Shown here: positions 44,511 to 52,945 of the stretch, one piece after another | How positions within the stretch are numbered: position 1 is the stretch's first letter | Layout: every line of letters begins with the position of its first letter | From: Thermococcus sp. LS1 | GTDB lineage: Archaea; Methanobacteriota_B; Thermococci; Thermococcales; Thermococcaceae | Reading direction: 5' to 3' | NCBI RefSeq assembly: GCF_012027395.1 | Contig: NZ_SNUJ01000003.1 | Location: 1 to 64,000 of the forward strand | DNA length: 64,000 bases | Program-made: the position numbers and the translations under genes | Notes under the pieces: model-generated | Database searches by the model: none | What the model was told of the DNA's origin: nothing | What the model saw: only the letters and a program-made list of their open reading frames with translations

Positions 44511-46142
44511 TTAACGCTTTCTAATCAAAAGCAACGTGGCAAAGACCGCAATAGCCAATATGCCAGCGAGGAGTGGAGTTACCACACCCGACCAGTTATT
44601 TCCTCCTTTTCCTTGTGTTTCGCAGCTAGGGATGCGGAGAACGCTCACAGGCTTGTCATACGGTGGGACTACGTATGCATCTTTCAACCCGACCATCAAG
44701 AACGTGCCGTTGCCGACAATAACGCTCCACGTTTTGCGTGCAACTGTAAAGTTTACGGAAACCCTCCCATCTTCCGTTATTAGGAACGCGGTTCCGTTCT
44801 CCTCGCTTATTATCAGTGTCCCGGTGACGTTGTTCCACTTTGAGTCTCCTTTGCCCTCTGGAATTACACGCAGTGGAACGAGATTTTGGCCGAGCTCCCT
44901 CTCGTCCGTCGTGTTGAAGATTACGAAACCATCTCCGGTAACTTCGTAGGCTATGAAACCCCGTCTTATGCTTCCGTTTCCGATAACTTCCCAGGGAAAG
45001 GCTATTACTTGATGACCGCTCTTTTGGTAAACCCTGACTGAGACATAGCCGCGCGAGTAATTGGGATTGTCAAGCCAGTACTCGCTCTGGATGGGTGTTT
45101 TAACCGTGTGGTTCTTCCAGCTCAGCGTACCATTGCTCAGGATAACGTAGGAACCCTTGTAGGCCGCGAGGGGCAGGCCGCTCACATCGAGCGGTGCGCG
45201 GCAGCTTCCCCTTACCGCGTAGGTAACCGTGAGGCCGTACATTCCAAAGGAAACTACCCATTCCTTCCTTTCATCATCCCAGAAGCCATAGAGTGCGCGT
45301 AGGGGTTCCACCGAATAGGCGAGAGCCTTTACCTCGCCGGTTACATCCCTTTCAGTTTCGTTTTTGACGAGGAAGTATCTTGTTGGAGTGTATTTGGGCA
45401 GCAGGTAGGGTAGGGAGTAGGTTACCCCGCGCCGAACCTCAATCCTGAAGGATGCCTTCGGCTTTGGGATGTGGAGCTTCGGACTCGCGTTCACGGGTGT
45501 GAAGTTCGTTCCGTTGTAGAGGTAGTAGAGAGTGGTGTTAGGCATGATCAGGTCCACGCGGGCCCAAAGCCTTTCGTGGTCATCGAGACCGAGACGAACC
45601 CAGGCATAGGGAATGAGGGTCGCGTTCTCTGGCGCTATCCTCTCGCGAGCGTCCCAGGCCAGGTTCCACTCCTCGGTAACGTTGAGCGTCTCTGGGTCGA
45701 GCCGTATAACTGAATCAGCCGCGAAGTGAGGTGTTCCGAGTGAGGCAACGAAAAAGATGTTCCCGTTGTAGTAAACGAAGTCCCATATGCCGTTGACGCA
45801 GTAGCCGAGGACGGGCTTAAAAACGACAGGGGTGTCGCCGTTGTATATGGCCATGTACAGGCTGTCGTAGGGGAAGAAATAGAGCAATGTGATGTTCCCA
45901 GCATTAGCAACGCTAATCGTCTGAACAAAATCCAGAAACTCTTCACGTGTTAGCCCTTTTGCCTGGAGCTCCCAGGTCAAATCTTGGAAGGTGCTTCCAT
46001 TGTACGCAAAGACGCCATCATTCTCGACGATAAACTGATGGCAACTTTCACACCAAGCGGTGCTGTACGCTTTGATAGGTGGGAGAAGTGTGGTGAGCAG
46101 GAGAAACGCAATGAGTACGGACACTATCGAATGGGCTCTCAT
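44511..46142 (-). CDS. Cell-surface protein with signal peptide, C-terminal anchor and one CxxCH motif
   Basis: A 543-residue predicted surface glycoprotein: signal peptide IVSVLIAFLLLTTLLPPIKA, a long beta-rich ectodomain with many N-x-S/T sites (NGSTF, NITLL, NVTEE, NATLI, NTTLY), and a C-terminal membrane helix TPLLAGILAIAVFATLLLI with a basic RKR end. WCESCHQF at about residue 30 is a CxxCH motif, which could bind heme c or, with the first Cys, a disulfide or metal. No family recognised. ATG 46142 follows GGTGA. Confidence 0.68.
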   Translation of the reverse strand: MRAHSIVSVLIAFLLLTTLLPPIKAYSTAWCESCHQFIVENDGVFAYNGSTFQDLTWELQAKGLTREEFLDFVQTISVANAGNITLLYFFPYDSLYMAIYNGDTPVVFKPVLGYCVNGIWDFVYYNGNIFFVASLGTPHFAADSVIRLDPETLNVTEEWNLAWDARERIAPENATLIPYAWVRLGLDDHERLWARVDLIMPNTTLYYLYNGTNFTPVNASPKLHIPKPKASFRIEVRRGVTYSLPYLLPKYTPTRYFLVKNETERDVTGEVKALAYSVEPLRALYGFWDDERKEWVVSFGMYGLTVTYAVRGSCRAPLDVSGLPLAAYKGSYVILSNGTLSWKNHTVKTPIQSEYWLDNPNYSRGYVSVRVYQKSGHQVIAFPWEVIGNGSIRRGFIAYEVTGDGFVIFNTTDERELGQNLVPLRVIPEGKGDSKWNNVTGTLIISEENGTAFLITEDGRVSVNFTVARKTWSVIVGNGTFLMVGLKDAYVVPPYDKPVSVLRIPSCETQGKGGNNWSGVVTPLLAGILAIAVFATLLLIRKR

Positions 46143-46259
46143 TTTTATCACCAACGTTAATTCTTTGAGTTACATCGAAAGATTGTGTCGAACCGTTTAA
46201 GTTTTTTGCTCCCAATACCTTTTTAACTCGGGGTCTAACCTTAACTTGGAGGTGAGAGA

Positions 46260-46598
46260 ATGGCCGAGGACATAGAGGAGATTAGAAAAAAGAAGCTCCT
46301 CGAACTGCAGAAGAGATACCTCGAGCAGCAGAAGGCCCAGGAGGAAGCCATAAGGCAGGAGATGGAGCTTGAGGCCCAGCTCAATGCCATAATGAGGCAC
46401 ATACTTACCCCTGAGGCGAGGGAGAGACTCGGGCGCGTTAAGCTTGTCAGGCCCGAGCTGGCCCGCCAAGTGGAGCTCGTCCTCGTCCAGCTGTATCAGG
46501 CTGGACAGATACGCGAGCCGATAGACGACGCCAAGCTGAAGAAGATTTTGGCCCAGATCGACGCGAGGACGAGAAGGGACTTCAGGATTAAGTGGTGA
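46260..46598 (+). CDS. PDCD5-family DNA-binding protein
   Basis: A 112-residue helical protein: basic-acidic N-terminal helix IRKKKLLELQKRYLEQQKAQEEA, core LTPEARERLGRVKLVRPELARQVE, end IDARTRRDFRIKW. It matches archaeal homologs of human PDCD5, usually linked with S19e. Exact role uncertain (nucleic-acid or chaperonin partner). GGAGGTGAGAG precedes the ATG. Confidence 0.92.
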   Translation: MAEDIEEIRKKKLLELQKRYLEQQKAQEEAIRQEMELEAQLNAIMRHILTPEARERLGRVKLVRPELARQVELVLVQLYQAGQIREPIDDAKLKKILAQIDARTRRDFRIKW

Positions 46599-46615
46599 GT
46601 CCGGAAGGTGACTCC

Positions 46616-46897
46616 ATGGACGCCAAGGAGATAGTTAAGATACTCGACGAAAAGGGAGAGGTTAGTCTCGAGACCTGGAAGGCCGTCTCCGTTAAGAAGA
46701 ACAAGGATGGGACGGTCGATATTCTGTACAAGAACCTTCACGTCGGAACCGACGATGATCCCGTCTTCCTCTGGATTTACGCCAACATAGTTGAGGAGGA
46801 CTGGGAAGTTAGGGTTCTTGAGAGGATCACATTTAAACGTGAAGACCTCGCTTGGATTCTTAGGTATGTGGCGAAGAAAAAGGGCGAAGGTTTATAA
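46616..46897 (+). CDS. Conserved hypothetical protein downstream of PDCD5
   Basis: A 93-residue soluble protein (MDAKEIVKILDEKGEVSLET, ILYKNLHVGTDDDPVFLWIY, RITFKREDLAWILRYVAKKK). The N-terminus may be a small winged-helix-like unit, but no family is recognised. GGAAGGTGACTCC precedes ATG 46616; it follows PDCD5 after 17 nt, and TFB comes next. Confidence 0.62.
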   Translation: MDAKEIVKILDEKGEVSLETWKAVSVKKNKDGTVDILYKNLHVGTDDDPVFLWIYANIVEEDWEVRVLERITFKREDLAWILRYVAKKKGEGL

Positions 46898-46935
46898 GGG
46901 CTTTATAAAATAGCCGGCCGGTTGGGGGTGTTGGA

Positions 46936-47835
46936 GTGAGCAAGCGTAGGGTCTGCCCGGTATGCGGCTCAACGGAGTTCATCTATGATCCGGGTAGGGG
47001 AGAGGTTGTCTGTAAGGTTTGCGGTTATGTTATAGAGGAAAACGTCATAGATATGGGCCCGGAATGGCGCGCTTTTGACGCTTCTCAAAGAGAAAAGAGG
47101 GCCCGCGTTGGTGCCCCAGAGAGCATTCTCCTTCACGATAAGGGTCTCTCAACCGATATAGGCATCGACAGGAACCTTTCCGGTTTGATGCGCGAGAAGA
47201 TGTACCGCCTGAGGAAGTGGCAGTCTCGCCTGAGAGTCAGCGATGCCGCCGAGCGTAACCTGGCATTCGCCCTGAGCGAGCTTGACAGGATAGCGAGCCA
47301 GCTCAAGCTCCCGAGGCACGTCGAGGAGGAGGCTGCTCGTCTCTACCGTGAGGCCGTCAGGAAGGGCCTCATAAGGGGCCGCTCCATTGAGAGTGTTATA
47401 GCGGCCTGTGTTTACGCTGCGTGCAGGCTCCTCAAGGTTCCGAGGACGCTCGACGAGATAGCGGACATATCGCGCGTCGACAAGAAGGAGATAGGCAGGA
47501 GCTTCCGCTTTATCGCGAGGAACCTCAACCTCACGCCAAAGAAGCTCTTCGTCAAACCAACGGACTACGTCAACAAGTTTGCCGACGAGCTCGGCCTGAG
47601 CGAGAAGGTCCGGAGAAGGGCCATTGCGATCCTTGAGGAGGCCTACGAGAAGGGCCTCACGAGCGGGAAGAGCCCGGCCGGCCTTGTTGCGGCGGCCCTG
47701 TACATAGCGGGCCTGCTTGAGGACGAGAAGAGGACGCAGCGTGAGGTTGCGGAGGTTGCGCGCGTCACCGAGGTAACGGTAAGGAACAGATACAAAGAGC
47801 TGGTGGAGAAGCTGAACCTCAAGATTCCGGTTTGA
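46936..47835 (+). CDS. tfb: Transcription initiation factor B (TFB)
   Basis: A 299-residue archaeal TFIIB homolog that joins TBP-DNA and recruits RNA polymerase. Order: zinc ribbon CPVCGS...CKVCGY (residues 7-30), B-reader/linker VIDMGPEWRAFDASQREKRARVG, then two cyclin folds (about 105-200 and 200-299), the second ending in the HTH TQREVAEVARVTEVTVRNRYKEL. Thermococcales have two TFBs; by sequence memory this is closer to TFB1. GTG start after GGGGGTG. Confidence 0.95.
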   Translation: MSKRRVCPVCGSTEFIYDPGRGEVVCKVCGYVIEENVIDMGPEWRAFDASQREKRARVGAPESILLHDKGLSTDIGIDRNLSGLMREKMYRLRKWQSRLRVSDAAERNLAFALSELDRIASQLKLPRHVEEEAARLYREAVRKGLIRGRSIESVIAACVYAACRLLKVPRTLDEIADISRVDKKEIGRSFRFIARNLNLTPKKLFVKPTDYVNKFADELGLSEKVRRRAIAILEEAYEKGLTSGKSPAGLVAAALYIAGLLEDEKRTQREVAEVARVTEVTVRNRYKELVEKLNLKIPV

Positions 47836-47849
47836 AGGAAAAAGAGAGA

Positions 47850-48875
47850 CTACCTCCGCCCAAACCAGCTCTCGAGCGTCGACTGCTTTCCTGCCTTTAC
47901 GGCTTTCTTCAGCCTTTCAAGGCCATTCTTCACTCTCTCCTCGCTGAAGTCGTGCTCATCGCAGAGGAACTTTATAATGTCCTCTTCGTCGGGCTCACGC
48001 CATTTGAGTTCGTAGTCATCTGTGACCGGCGGGTTGAGGAAGAACTCCTTTATCGCGTAGAGGTCGACCTCGCTCTCCTTCTGGTACTTCTTGAGCGGGT
48101 CTTTGGTGCGCTTGACTATCGTTAGAGCCTTCTTCGGGCCGATTCCCTTAATCCCACCTGGGTTGTAGTCTGTACCGACCAAAACCGCCATCTCAATGAG
48201 TTTCTCCCTGTCGATTCCGAGCTCTTTGAGAACCTCCTCCAGAACTATCAGCTCGGGCTTGACTTCGACGTAAACGTTCTTCCCCGGGAGCTTTCTCCTT
48301 CCCGTTATCGTGAGGTTCCTCACGAGCTTGGGCGCGCCAAAGAGCAGGGAATCGTAGTCCTGGCTAGCGGAGGCGTAGACCTTCTTCTTCGCAGCCATGT
48401 AAGCAGCCTGCGCTTCACCCTCGCTCGGAGCCTGAATAACAGGGATGCCCATCAGTTCGAGGAGCGTTTTGGCGTCGTTTATGAGCTCCTCGTTGACGCG
48501 GGTTGCACGCATCGCGTACTTCTTGGCCTCCTCAAGGTCGCCCCTCTCCAGTGCCTCGTACCACTTTTCTTCGGCTTCTTCTCTCGCCTCGCGCCTCTTC
48601 TCGAGCTCCTTCTTCTTGAAGTCCGGCGGCTTGCCGTCGAAGATATAGGCCGGCTTTATACCCGCTTCCATGAGGTTTATCGTGCGGTAGAAGAGCCCGC
48701 TTAGATGGGAGGTTATCCTCCCCTGGGAATCCATCAGCGGAGTTCCGTCCCTCTGGCGGATGGTTGAGAGAAACTGGTAGATGGCGTTGAAGGCATCTAT
48801 TGCAACCCTTCTTCCATAGAGGTTCTCCAGTTCAATTTCCTTCCTCGGGATGAGCTCGCCAATCTGTACCCCCAT
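47850..48875 (-). CDS. fen: Flap structure-specific endonuclease FEN-1
   Basis: A 341-residue 5' flap nuclease used in Okazaki fragment processing and repair. N-domain [19 protein letters not shown] with [16 protein letters not shown]-domain [28 protein letters not shown] with its acidic metal ligands; and a C-terminal PCNA-binding box [11 protein letters not shown] 48875 overlaps the stop of the upstream PsiE-like gene (TGATG), suggesting coupling. Confidence 0.96.
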   Translation of the reverse strand: MGVQIGELIPRKEIELENLYGRRVAIDAFNAIYQFLSTIRQRDGTPLMDSQGRITSHLSGLFYRTINLMEAGIKPAYIFDGKPPDFKKKELEKRREAREEAEEKWYEALERGDLEEAKKYAMRATRVNEELINDAKTLLELMGIPVIQAPSEGEAQAAYMAAKKKVYASASQDYDSLLFGAPKLVRNLTITGRRKLPGKNVYVEVKPELIVLEEVLKELGIDREKLIEMAVLVGTDYNPGGIKGIGPKKALTIVKRTKDPLKKYQKESEVDLYAIKEFFLNPPVTDDYELKWREPDEEDIIKFLCDEHDFSEERVKNGLERLKKAVKAGKQSTLESWFGRR

Positions 48876-49300
48876 CACTCCTCACCCACCTTGATGTAGA
48901 GGTATCCCAAAACAAAAAGCAGGGCCGCTATTGACAGCAGTTTGAACGCATCCATGTTTTCAAAATCCGAAGTCACTATGAGCTTCTGGATGAGTGCCAC
49001 TATACCAACCTCGAGGATGTGGGTCAGGCTCACACGGTGCTGTCTTAAATATATTATGAGTATGCGGTAGGTCTCTATCAGGATTACCGTAACGAGGACA
49101 TTGGCTATAAGGAGCTTCGGTTCAGTTACACCGTATGTCAGCTTGAAGTTCAGGTAGATGGAGTACACTGTGAGATAGAGTATGAAAAACAGAAATGCCA
49201 TCACCACGAAGTCAAAGCTTATCTCGAGGGTTTTCCTAAACAGCCTGTGCACCTGCGTGTATTGGGCCGTTTTCTCGTTCTCAATCTTCGTCATCTTCAT
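48875..49300 (-). CDS. PsiE-like four-helix membrane protein
   Basis: A 141-residue membrane protein with four helices ([71 protein letters not shown]). The E-T-Y-R segment after the second helix and the [20 protein letters not shown] segment match phosphate-starvation-inducible PsiE. Start at ATG 49300 or 49294. Its 5' leader has a C/D box-like layout. Overlaps fen by one codon. Confidence 0.7.
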   Translation of the reverse strand: MKMTKIENEKTAQYTQVHRLFRKTLEISFDFVVMAFLFFILYLTVYSIYLNFKLTYGVTEPKLLIANVLVTVILIETYRILIIYLRQHRVSLTHILEVGIVALIQKLIVTSDFENMDAFKLLSIAALLFVLGYLYIKVGEE

Positions 49301-49356
49301 CAGCCTACCGTAGGCTCATCACCATTCAGGTGAGGGGAAGGATCATCATCACTCGG
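49296..49356 (-). ncRNA. C/D box-like leader ending at the PsiE start codon
   Basis: On the minus strand: GTGATGA (49352-49346; overlapping ATGATGA 49349-49343), 13-16 nt, CTGA (49329-49326), 3 nt, GTGATGA (49322-49316), exactly 12 nt, CTGA (49303-49300) whose last base is the first base of ATG. ATTTAAAATC at about 49382-49371 would start RNA near 49352, right at box C. The 12-nt segment GCCTACGGTAGG is itself palindromic, which is odd for a guide. GGTGATG may simply serve as ribosome site. It could be an sRNA, an L7Ae-binding leader, or chance. Confidence 0.42.
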
Positions 49357-49512
49357 AAGTTTGGGCGGCAGATTTTAAATGCTTTATTCTAAAGGTTAGA
49401 AACCAAGGGTTCCTTTGACGGATGCCGATTCGGTTATCGTCAAAACGAGAAGAGAAAAGTTATAACTTGTTTTACTAACGTGAAACTGTAAATATCATCA
49501 GGGGTGGTGAAA

Positions 49513-50901
49513 ATGAGTTTGGAGGCGCTTTTCAGACCAAAAAGCATCGCCGTCATCGGAGCTTCGGAGAAACCGGGCAAGATAGGTTACGCAATTATGA
49601 AAAACCTCGTCGAATACGGCTATGAGGGCAAGATCTATCCTGTTAACGTCAAGGGTGTCGAGATCGAGATTAACGGCAGAAAGTTCAAGTCATACAAGAG
49701 CATCCTCGATGTTCCCGATGATGTCGATATGGCTGTCGTAGTTGTTCCCGCCAAGTTTGTCCCGCAGGTCGTCGAGGAGTGCGGCAAGAAGGGCGTTAAG
49801 GTCCTTCCCATCATAAGCTCTGGTTTCGGCGAACTCGGCGAGGAGGGCAAGAAGATCGAGAGGCAGCTCGTGGAGATAGCCAACAAGTACGGCATGAGAA
49901 TCCTTGGCCCGAACATCTTCGGCGTCGTCTACACTCCAGCCAAGATGAACGCCACTTTCGGCCCAACCGATGTCATGCCAGGTAACCTCGCCCTCATCAG
50001 CCAGAGCGGTGCCCTTGGAATTGCTCTCATGGGCTGGACAATCCTCGAAAAGGTCGGTCTCTCAGCCGTCGTCAGCGTTGGAAACAAGAGCGACATCGAC
50101 GACGCCGACCTGCTTGAGTTCTTCAAGACCGACGACAACACCAAGGCCATCCTCATCTACATGGAGGGCGTCAAGGACGGAAGGCGCTTCATGGAAGTTG
50201 CCAAGGAGGTCAGCATGGAGAAGCCAATTATCATCATCAAGGCCGGAAGGAGCGAGCGCGGAGCCAAAGCCGCAGCTTCCCACACTGGCTCGCTCGCCGG
50301 TGCCGACAAGATATACGAGGCCGCCTTCAAGCAGAGCGGTGTCCTCAGGGCCTTAACCATCGGCGAGGCCTTCGACTGGGCGAGAACGCTGAGCAACCTG
50401 CCCGAGCCAGAGGGCGAGAACCTCGTCATACTCACCAACGGCGGTGGAATTGGAGTTATGGCCACCGACGCCGCTGAGGAAGAGGGTCTGCACCTCTACG
50501 ACAACCTGGAAGACCTGAAGGTCTTCGCCAACCACATGCCGCCCTTCGGCTCTTACAAGAACCCAGTTGACCTCACCGGTATGGCCGGCGCGGAGGCCTA
50601 CGAGGGTGCCATAAGGGACGCCCTGGCGAACCCGAACATGCACAGCATTGCTGTGCTCTACTGTCAGACGGCCGTGCTCGACCCGAGGGACCTCGCCAAG
50701 ATAGTCATCCGCGAGTACAACGAGAGCGGCAGGAAGAAGCCACTCGTCGTTGCCATCGTCGGCGGCATAGAGGCCAAGGAAGCCATCGACATGCTCAACG
50801 AGGAGGGTATCCCGGCCTATCCGGAGCCGGAGAGGGCGATAAAGGCTCTTGCTGCCCTCTACCGCTGGAGCCGCTGGAAGAAGATACAAAAGGAGGAGTG
50901 A
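49513..50901 (+). CDS. acdA: Acetate-CoA ligase (ADP-forming), alpha subunit
   Basis: A 462-residue alpha subunit of the ADP-forming acetyl/acyl-CoA synthetase that conserves energy from peptide and sugar fermentation. CoA-binding domain LFRPKSIAVIGASEKPGKIGYAI at the start, ligase-CoA segments LISQSGALGIALMGWTI and, later, the phosphorylated His in AAASHTGSLAGADKIYEAAFKQ near 258. The beta (ATP-grasp) subunit is not in this window, as usual for Pyrococcus/Thermococcus. TTATAACTT near 49458 is the TATA box. Which paralog (I or other) is uncertain. Confidence 0.93.
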   Translation: MSLEALFRPKSIAVIGASEKPGKIGYAIMKNLVEYGYEGKIYPVNVKGVEIEINGRKFKSYKSILDVPDDVDMAVVVVPAKFVPQVVEECGKKGVKVLPIISSGFGELGEEGKKIERQLVEIANKYGMRILGPNIFGVVYTPAKMNATFGPTDVMPGNLALISQSGALGIALMGWTILEKVGLSAVVSVGNKSDIDDADLLEFFKTDDNTKAILIYMEGVKDGRRFMEVAKEVSMEKPIIIIKAGRSERGAKAAASHTGSLAGADKIYEAAFKQSGVLRALTIGEAFDWARTLSNLPEPEGENLVILTNGGGIGVMATDAAEEEGLHLYDNLEDLKVFANHMPPFGSYKNPVDLTGMAGAEAYEGAIRDALANPNMHSIAVLYCQTAVLDPRDLAKIVIREYNESGRKKPLVVAIVGGIEAKEAIDMLNEEGIPAYPEPERAIKALAALYRWSRWKKIQKEE

Positions 50902-50988
50902 GGGTTTTTCTCACTTTTTTCCTTATCCTAATAACCTTTTCGAAAAGTTTTTATGGACGGTGGATATATTCTAACTTGGGTGTGTAAT

Positions 50989-51846
50989 ATGAGAACCCCG
51001 GGTGGGAGGATTTTGTGGGTTGCTTTGATAATCATAGTCCTGTCGCTAGCGTATTGGATCCTCAGAACTTCGGAGCCGGCCTGCACCTATGCCTCCATGG
51101 AATCCCCAAGCTTAGTTATGGAGTTGGGGATTACGAACCTCAGCAATGGTGGAGGTATCAACGCCTTTGTCCTAGCGGTCAGGGTTGATTTGAACTCGAC
51201 GGAGCTCATCATTAAAGACTCGGTAAGTAACGATATCCACAGATTCGTCCTCCGGGATGGACTGTACTACCCGAACGGACGGACGTACTTTTACGGAGTT
51301 CTGATTCCCGAGCTCCCACCTGGTAGCCCCATCGAGGTCTATTATATGAAGCTCTCAAAGGGGAATGTCATCATCAACAAGCCCTCCGTGAAGGCTGTCG
51401 CAGGGAGATTCATTTTGGAGGAAAACCTTTCCATGGAACCCACCGAGAATGGGCTTTACCTGAGCATCACGGCTCCTCGGGGCAAAGTGTTGCTCTCTGG
51501 ATCACTTGAAGGATACGTGTTGTTTAAGAATCATTCGGCAACTGCCGCTCTTTTCAACAAAACTGTCTGGGGCCTTCCGCTGAACGCCACCTTTGCCTAT
51601 AACACTCATGACCCAGTGGCAAAACATAAGCTTTGGCTTTCAATAGCAACGAGTTCCGGGCATGGGGCAATAATCTACCATGATTACGGCGAGAACATGA
51701 AACTCAATGTTCTCACGCTTGAAAAAGGCTTCCAGTTCACATGGCTCGTGCTCTACGATGGCTATAACGTGGAAACATGCTGTGGCAGTGGCTTAAAGGT
51801 GTCTTTCCCACCTGGATGGGAGGTGACTTCGTGCTCATCGCCCTAA
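50989..51846 (+). CDS. Membrane-anchored extracytoplasmic protein of unknown function
   Basis: A 285-residue protein: one N-terminal helix ILWVALIIIVLSLAYWIL as signal anchor, then a beta-rich outer domain with N-x-S/T sites (NLSN, NSTE, NLSM, NKTV, NATF) and a Cys cluster at the end (YNVETCCGSG, EVTSCSSP). No family recognised. AGTTTTTATGG at 50946 is the TATA box. It overlaps the phosphodiesterase gene by 16 bp. Confidence 0.62.
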   Translation: MRTPGGRILWVALIIIVLSLAYWILRTSEPACTYASMESPSLVMELGITNLSNGGGINAFVLAVRVDLNSTELIIKDSVSNDIHRFVLRDGLYYPNGRTYFYGVLIPELPPGSPIEVYYMKLSKGNVIINKPSVKAVAGRFILEENLSMEPTENGLYLSITAPRGKVLLSGSLEGYVLFKNHSATAALFNKTVWGLPLNATFAYNTHDPVAKHKLWLSIATSSGHGAIIYHDYGENMKLNVLTLEKGFQFTWLVLYDGYNVETCCGSGLKVSFPPGWEVTSCSSP

Positions 51847-52538
51847 TCTCAGACATTCACTCCAACTGGGAGGCCCTTCAGGCTGTGTGGGATTACATCA
51901 AGGACGCCGACGTAATCCTCTGCATGGGAGACCTTGTCGGCTATGGCGCTTCCCCCAACGAGGTTGTTGACTTCATCAGGCGGGAGATGGAAAAGAGGAA
52001 GCTTCTCTGCGTCCGTGGAAACCACGACAACGCTATCGCTTTCGGCGCCGAATGGGGCTTCAACCCCTACGCGAGACAGGCCGTCAGGTGGCACCAGCAC
52101 GTTATGACCGTTGAGAACCTTGAGTTTCTAAGAAAATTGCCTGTAAGGCAGATTTTCACCGACGAGGCCGGCAGGAGCTACCTCCTAATTCACGGCTCGC
52201 CGAGGGCACCGCTGGATGAGTACCTGTTCCCCTGGCTCCCCGATAGCGAGTTTAGGGCCGTTCTGAGCTACGTTAAGCAGGAGGACCTGCTCGTCGGCCA
52301 CACCCACGTACCGATGCTGAAGGAAATCGGGAACAGGAGGATAATCAACCCCGGCGGTGTCGGTCAGCCGCGCGACGGTGACTGGCGGGCAAGCTACGCG
52401 CTCATAAACACGGAAAAAGATCCTCCAGAAAACGTTGAATTCCACCGCGTTGAATACGACGTCCAGGAAGCGGCGAGAAAGATACTGGAGGCTGGCCTTC
52501 CTAGGTTTCTGGCGGAAAGGCTCTACGATGGATATTAA
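51831..52538 (+). CDS. Metallophosphoesterase (YfcE/MJ0936-like)
   Basis: A 235-residue calcineurin-like phosphodiesterase with all motifs: LISDIHSN, MGDLVGYG, RGNHDN, LIHGSPR and VGHTHVP. These bind two metals and hydrolyse phosphodiesters or phosphoproteins. GTG 51831 is chosen because GGGAGGTGAC precedes it and the family starts with this strand. Substrate unknown. Confidence 0.87.
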   Translation: MLIALISDIHSNWEALQAVWDYIKDADVILCMGDLVGYGASPNEVVDFIRREMEKRKLLCVRGNHDNAIAFGAEWGFNPYARQAVRWHQHVMTVENLEFLRKLPVRQIFTDEAGRSYLLIHGSPRAPLDEYLFPWLPDSEFRAVLSYVKQEDLLVGHTHVPMLKEIGNRRIINPGGVGQPRDGDWRASYALINTEKDPPENVEFHRVEYDVQEAARKILEAGLPRFLAERLYDGY

Positions 52539-52550
52539 AAGGGAAGGGAA

Positions 52551-52868
52551 TCACTCCCCGGGCTCTTCCTGGGGCTCGGTCTTCTTTATGGGACCTATCC
52601 TCCTGAGCTTGGACTTGACGGCGAGCTTGCCAGAGTCTATGATGATAACCTCTCCAATGCTCTTAACGGCGCTTATCGGAATGAGAAGAAGCCCCTCGTG
52701 ATCGGTAACGAATTCGCTTGTGTCGAGATCCTCATCGGGCTCGGCCACGATAACGAGAATATCGCCGGTTTCCTCATCGAAGCTGAGGTCGTAAACCCAG
52801 CCGAGCCTTATTCCGGTGTCGGTTATCAGCTCGACATCCCTAAGCTTGGAAGCCATTATCTTGGCCAT
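52551..52868 (-). CDS. PRC-barrel domain protein
   Basis: A 105-residue protein with one PRC-barrel: KLRDVELITDTGIRLGWVYDLSFDEETGDILVIVAEP, then GLLLIPISAVKSIGEVIII. Archaeal PRC-barrel proteins are tied to RNA metabolism or cell-division (CdpB-like) complexes. ATG 52868 follows GGGGTGG. Specific role unknown. Confidence 0.8.
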   Translation of the reverse strand: MAKIMASKLRDVELITDTGIRLGWVYDLSFDEETGDILVIVAEPDEDLDTSEFVTDHEGLLLIPISAVKSIGEVIIIDSGKLAVKSKLRRIGPIKKTEPQEEPGE

Positions 52869-52945
52869 TTTCGCCACCCCTCGGTTTAATCGTGTAAGAC
52901 CTTGGGCACCAACGTATAAAACTTTTTCCAAAATGGTAAAGAAAA

